Origin: Usnea hakonensis
Lineage: Eukaryota > Ascomycota > Lecanoromycetes > Lecanorales > Parmeliaceae
Direction of reading: 5' to 3'
NCBI GenBank assembly: GCA_013423325.1
Contig: BLJB01000200.1
Span: 1 to 64,000, forward strand
DNA length: 64,000 nt
Shown here piece by piece: positions 59,887-64,000 of the stretch. The position numbers were made by a program, and so were the translations under genes. The first letter of the stretch is position 1, and each line of letters starts with the position of its first letter. The notes below the pieces were generated by a model, which worked only from the letters and a program-made list of their open reading frames with translations, did not search any database and was not told where the DNA came from.

Positions 59887-62093
59887 ATGGGAAACGGAAT
59901 CTCCACAGCAATTACCAACTCATGGGTGGCTAGCAACCAAAGGCGTGTCAAGAATTGGCTCGATAATGCAACAGAAGGTTAGCGGTCATCATCTTCATCC
60001 CATCCATGTCCTGACTCATACGTCTTTTGGGACCCAGATTCAGTACTCGACTCCCTCACTTCTAGCTTTTTCCCTGCTGGCAACGCATGGGTACTCCCAG
60101 CTGCTCAGGATGCGGTGCCTTACATTAAAGCGACATTCAATGCTTATGGGTCCACTGACCCCGTTGATAAGACGCACTGTATGGCAGGTCTATATACGCC
60201 CGTAGAACTACTCTGACGTCAAGCAGATTGGCACGAAAAGGACCTTACGCTTTTCCTATCAAACTTTTTTGAGGGGACCGAATTGAACGCAAGCATTCCG
60301 TTGCTTTGGAGGTGCTTCCATTTCCACGCCTATTTTCCATTCCCCAGAGAAACAGATAGGCTTGATTACAGCGCTTTCCGGCGTGCCATTGGGCTACTGG
60401 CGGCCGAAGGGATTCTTCGTCTTGGTGATAACGCGAACGGTATCACTATGGATCGCGATAGGTATCCTGATGCCAACGCGCGCGCTACAAAACGCCTTTG
60501 GATCTTGTTCAAGAGCTTGTCAATTCGAACTCCTCTTTCGGATCATCATGAATCAACAGAATCCAGTGTGTTGGAATTGTCGACTACGGAAGATGATCTT
60601 ATGGATGTCTTGGCTCTTACCCAGCCAGACAATCCCTGCATCATGCCCGCACCGATTGAAGAGTTGCGACCTCACGCAAAAAGAATCCTTGGCTCTTCCA
60701 CATTTCATACTGAGGCGAGAAATCTCTACGTGCCGGCTAATGCCGCCAGGCGTATGCACATAGCCTTTGAAGACCCTTACGTACGTAAGAGCTTTTGTTT
60801 CGCCGACTATACTAGTCTCTATTATACAATTCCACAAAGAGACTTCCTGAGCCTACTGAAATTGATGTTGAGTATACAAATAGACAAGCCCGAGTGGGGT
60901 TCTCATCAGCCTTACTTCAATACTGGCCGTATCCTGCTTCCCCCAAATCTAGAAATTCTTTATGGAGCTGCCGATGCAGTACTGAGATCTTTCAGTCATA
61001 AGAGGACAGTGGATATCAAATGGCACGAGTTTCACACCGTCTTGAGTGTTTACCTCGTAAGATCTTTCAACTTCGATCCAAGACAGATAATCGCTAACAA
61101 AATTAAATTAAGCCTGGTTTTCTTTCGAAATTCTGCCTCATTTTCACGACCTTCTTATCTCCATTGACCGCAACAAATCGAACCCTCCTCACATCTTCAA
61201 GCTCCACACTCCCAATCCCATACGCTCAATACCTCCAGCTCTTCCTACATCCACCACCAGCTCACCCTACACGCCATGTCTTTGAAGAATTTGCTCGTCA
61301 AAAAGCTGATCACGCTCTTCAAACCACTCAATGCTTATACTCTGCTGCACCTCCCACTCTCAACACCACAGACCTTACCGCCGCTCTAAGTGTCATAAAA
61401 ACCGGCACGCTACTCCTCATCACCGGCGATGCGCAACCGTCAGAGTCTATGACATTGGGCCGAGTCGTAATCGGGGCATGTATGCCCACGCCATGGGACC
61501 TGGAACGCCAGCGCTCATTCCGAGCCAGCCCGCCTCAGAAACTACACAACTACACGCCCGACCACATGCTATTCCAGCTAGAACCCTGCCACAAGATTCT
61601 CCGGCCGCAAAAAGACGCCTGGATAATGGATCTAATCCACATCATCAACAGCGCCCCCGAAAGCGGGAGAAAAGGCAGTTTGCAATTTGGCCCAGAGGAC
61701 GGAAGCGGTCTCTTTGTAGATCTCGACAACGGGACCGCAACGCTGAAATCCCTCCACACGCCTCGAACTCAAGAAAATCAATCCACGCAAAGCGCACACC
61801 CTTCACCCCACAGCACTACCTACCACTCTATTAGCCCTCCCACCGACGCATCTAACACCTGGGAAACCCATTTCCGGATCCAAAACCTCGAACTCTACGA
61901 CCTAGGCGGGCACCCAACGACCCCATTCGAAGAGCAATTGGTACCGAAACCCCGATTGCGTACTGCCTCTCCGGAGCCATTTAGCAGACATGTAATTAAT
62001 GAGGCTGCGGCTTCGGCAGCGAAGGCATCGGAGCCGAAGGTAGGTGAACAAGAACTGAAGAAGCGGATTATGGGATTCGGGTCTGGTGGGTGA
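59887..62093 (+). CDS. TLDc-domain protein, Rtc5-like, with N-myristoylation signal
   Basis: Exons 59887-59977, 60038-60178, 60224-61056, 61113-62093 (681 aa). Introns are 60, 45 and 56 nt; all have CTGAC or CTAAC branch sites and the sum is exactly divisible by three. The N-terminus MGNGIS fits the N-myristoylation pattern (Gly2, Ser6). The middle has WHEKDLTLFLSNF, then LLWRCFHFHAYFPFP and LDYSAFRRAIGLLA, the helical region of fungal TLDc proteins. The TLDc part (about 440-640) shows TLLLITGD, LGRVVIGACMPTPW, MLFQLEPCHKILRP, LQFGPEDGSGLFVDLDNG and FRIQNLELYDL. Yeast Rtc5 is a myristoylated TLDc protein acting on the vacuolar V-ATPase; a similar role here is inferred. The 45-nt intron is the least certain. 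Confidence 0.75.
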
Positions 62094-63264
62094 GAGTGTG
62101 GGTGTGGGGGATGAGGGCGAAGGGGATTGTTGGTGGGGACGGTTGTTGGGTTGGGAGGGATGGGTGAGTTGCTGGGGGTTACGGTCGTTACTGTTTCCAT
62201 TCATACCATCGTGGCATATGGAATATTTATCTCTGTTGGTATAATGCTTATAACACGCGATGACTCTCGCTTTCTCCAATGTGCGCATCTGGAGGGAATG
62301 ATCTGAACCAGATCTGCAGTCAAGAATTTCATACCCACTACTTGATGCACGAGAGAATACAGCAGAAATCCCTACTTTGACAATACGTCTACTATTCTTA
62401 ATTCTAATAGAAGGCACCTCTCTTACTTCAACCGTACACCCTTCAATCATCACTAAACAACCCCTTCCATGCAACAAGCTCCAAGGCTAACAAACAAGCC
62501 GCAATATTCCCCATTTTCTAGTCGCCGAACCCAGCGCACCGAGGTCCCCCATTCAAGCAATCGATGCTATTGTTCGCGTATCACATCAGAAAAATCCCCT
62601 CTCGTGGCACCAATGAGCTTAGATCAAGACTATACAACCCACTTATCCCACAACAGAATCTCTCTATATGGCTTTTACACACCGCTTCGGGTCTCATGAA
62701 TGAGAGTATGCTGTCTTGAACGGCAATCAGTGACTAGGTAGCTATAAGGGGGGTCTTGTGAGATCCAATCCTTGCTACGTAGGGAGTCGCTGGGATCGTC
62801 TATTGTCCAAGAAGGACAATTGAGCTTCAGAAAGGTAGTTTCGAGTCGTGATGTCAATGGAATTGTACAGTATTTTGCCAGGGCGTATTCTTCATTTATT
62901 CTCGAGTTTGCTATCTCAATTGAGACATGGATGAACGGACGTTGGTATCGTCGTGCATCCGTAGATGCTTAACCTGAGCTTCCCCGAAAGGTTGTGAAGA
63001 ATTCGGTGGTCCGAGCGAGCCAAAATGATAAAGTACTGGGTGCTGATTCGCTGGGTTGCATCGCGCCAAGAGGTTAGCGCGATTCGTTGGGTTGCTTGGA
63101 CCTAAATCTTCCAGAATACTCTCAAGTTCTCAACTTGTCTTTTCTTCTACAACATTGTATTGAACATCTCTCAAGATTTCTCAATTCGAGCGACTGCAGT
63201 CTCCAAGACTCACGACAATTGGCATTCAGTCTTCACAATCAACGCGTCAAGCTCCGCGTCCGTC
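62094..63264. other. Intergenic, nothing recognised
   Basis: Starts with a G-rich stretch (about 62,095-62,180), then ordinary sequence with short ORFs only. Includes the promoter of the gene at 63,265. Confidence 0.45.
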
Positions 63265-64000
63265 ATGTCATCCACCGCGCCAACCAATTGTCCCTTTCTT
63301 GACCTTCCTCTCGAACTCCGAGACCGCATCTACGCGCAGCTCGTCAGTATCAAACATACTCGAACCCCTAAAGATGTCGAAGCCTGCCTGCGTTCCACCA
63401 CATTCTATAATTGGAACCTTCACCCTTCAATCTTACGCGTCAACCGCCAGATCAATCAAGAAACCAAGACTGTCATGGCACGTGAGAATGAATTTGTGGT
63501 AATTGAGTTTGGGAAAGAGCTGGAGCAGGTACCTGCAGACAAGAAGAAGGAAGATACTTCGATCATGATCTACAATGTCACCCTCTGGCCTGGCAAAGCG
63601 ACCAAGCAGCCTGTCGTTCCTGGAGAGACCATGCGGATGAAGTTATGCAGAGGCAAAGCCTCAAAGACGGATATGAATGCCCGTGTCATGCTCGCAGAGG
63701 ATATTCGAGACGTTTGTGTTGGCCTCTCCACGTTCCAAGGCGCCAAAGGGAAATATCGCACATCAGGCCTCTCCTGCACCATAAATGTCCGCCCATCGCC
63801 CGAAACTGAAACCCCTGCGACCAGAGACACCCGTGAACGGGCCCTCCTCGAGCCTCTACAAAAGCTACGTTGCTTCAAGAACGTTTCTATACAAGGGACA
63901 CTGCCAGCCATCAAGTACCAGATCATCCAGCAACTCACGCACCAAAGCTTTGACCGGGGTCTCGTCCTAACCACCATCGACGACCTGATCACCAGCGGCG
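63265..64000 (+). CDS. DUF7730/F-box-like protein, cut by window end
   Basis: Open from ATG 63265 to the last base (245 codons so far, no stop). It begins MSSTAPTNCPFLDLPLELRD, then RIYAQLV, the typical entry motif of fungal DUF7730/F-box-like proteins. ILRVNRQINQET follows, the second family signature, where the neighbour at 58,321-59,358 has LACCRQMYLES. A mixed alpha/beta region comes next (DIRDVCVGLS, LQKLRCFKNVSIQG). Function unknown. The 3' part lies beyond the window. Confidence 0.7.
   Translation, partial: MSSTAPTNCPFLDLPLELRDRIYAQLVSIKHTRTPKDVEACLRSTTFYNWNLHPSILRVNRQINQETKTVMARENEFVVIEFGKELEQVPADKKKEDTSIMIYNVTLWPGKATKQPVVPGETMRMKLCRGKASKTDMNARVMLAEDIRDVCVGLSTFQGAKGKYRTSGLSCTINVRPSPETETPATRDTRERALLEPLQKLRCFKNVSIQGTLPAIKYQIIQQLTHQSFDRGLVLTTIDDLITSG

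Noticed and set aside
1..64000. tRNA or rRNA genes
   Set aside because: I looked for GGTTCGA-type T-loops with matching acceptor stems and for rRNA-like sequence and found no convincing candidate by eye; a covariance-model search would be decisive.

Overview
The window looks like nuclear DNA of a filamentous ascomycete (Pezizomycotina). The evidence is a block of retrotransposons mutated in the pattern of repeat-induced point mutation (RIP); short 45-136 nt spliceosomal introns with GTANGN donors and, in most cases, CTGAC/CTAAC-type branch sites; and fungal gene families (CYP505, SAT4/rhodopsin-domain, DyP peroxidase, GH12, GH18, DUF7730-like). I could not settle the class. The window begins with a 35-nt T run and contains two undetermined bases (4830-4831).

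Layout. (1) 1 to about 13,650: AT-rich, heterochromatin-like DNA. It holds a chromodomain-type Ty3/gypsy retrotransposon (matching LTR segments at 115-285 and 8126-8296), destroyed by C-to-T/G-to-A transitions. Its integrase is split by a much less mutated, 5'-truncated Tad-like LINE (4603-6162, minus strand) with a 12-bp target duplication. A second dead chromovirus pol follows (8297-12,010), then anonymous AT-rich sequence. (2) 13.7-31 kb: a decayed SAT4 fragment, a T5orf172/GIY-YIG-like gene, an hAT-type MITE with perfect 8-bp target duplication, a conserved hypothetical gene, one copy of a second inverted-repeat element, a self-sufficient P450-reductase fusion (CYP505), a long gene-poor stretch, a frameshifted membrane/apple-like pseudogene and an SDR gene. 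(3) 32-39 kb: three genes for secreted or wall-degrading enzymes and oxidation (GH12 endoglucanase, DyP peroxidase, GH18 chitinase) with a 4 x 103-bp minisatellite between the last two. (4) 40-43 kb: a winged-helix/forkhead-like protein. (5) 43-46 kb: a 3-kb tract of alternating C-rich and G-rich blocks, including a 68-nt G run. (6) 46-64 kb: a seven-exon SAT4 membrane protein with a 20-nt micro-exon, a DHA1-type MFS transporter, a second copy of the inverted-repeat element, two small secreted orphan proteins, a DUF7730-like protein, a TLDc (Rtc5-like) protein with an N-myristoylation signal, and a DUF7730-like gene cut by the window end.

The genes do not form an evident biosynthetic cluster. 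The GH12/DyP/GH18 group suggests a plant-litter or plant-associated lifestyle, but that is inference. Exon-intron models were built by hand from splice consensus and reading-frame continuity. For every spliced model except the DyP peroxidase the summed exon length is an exact multiple of three.
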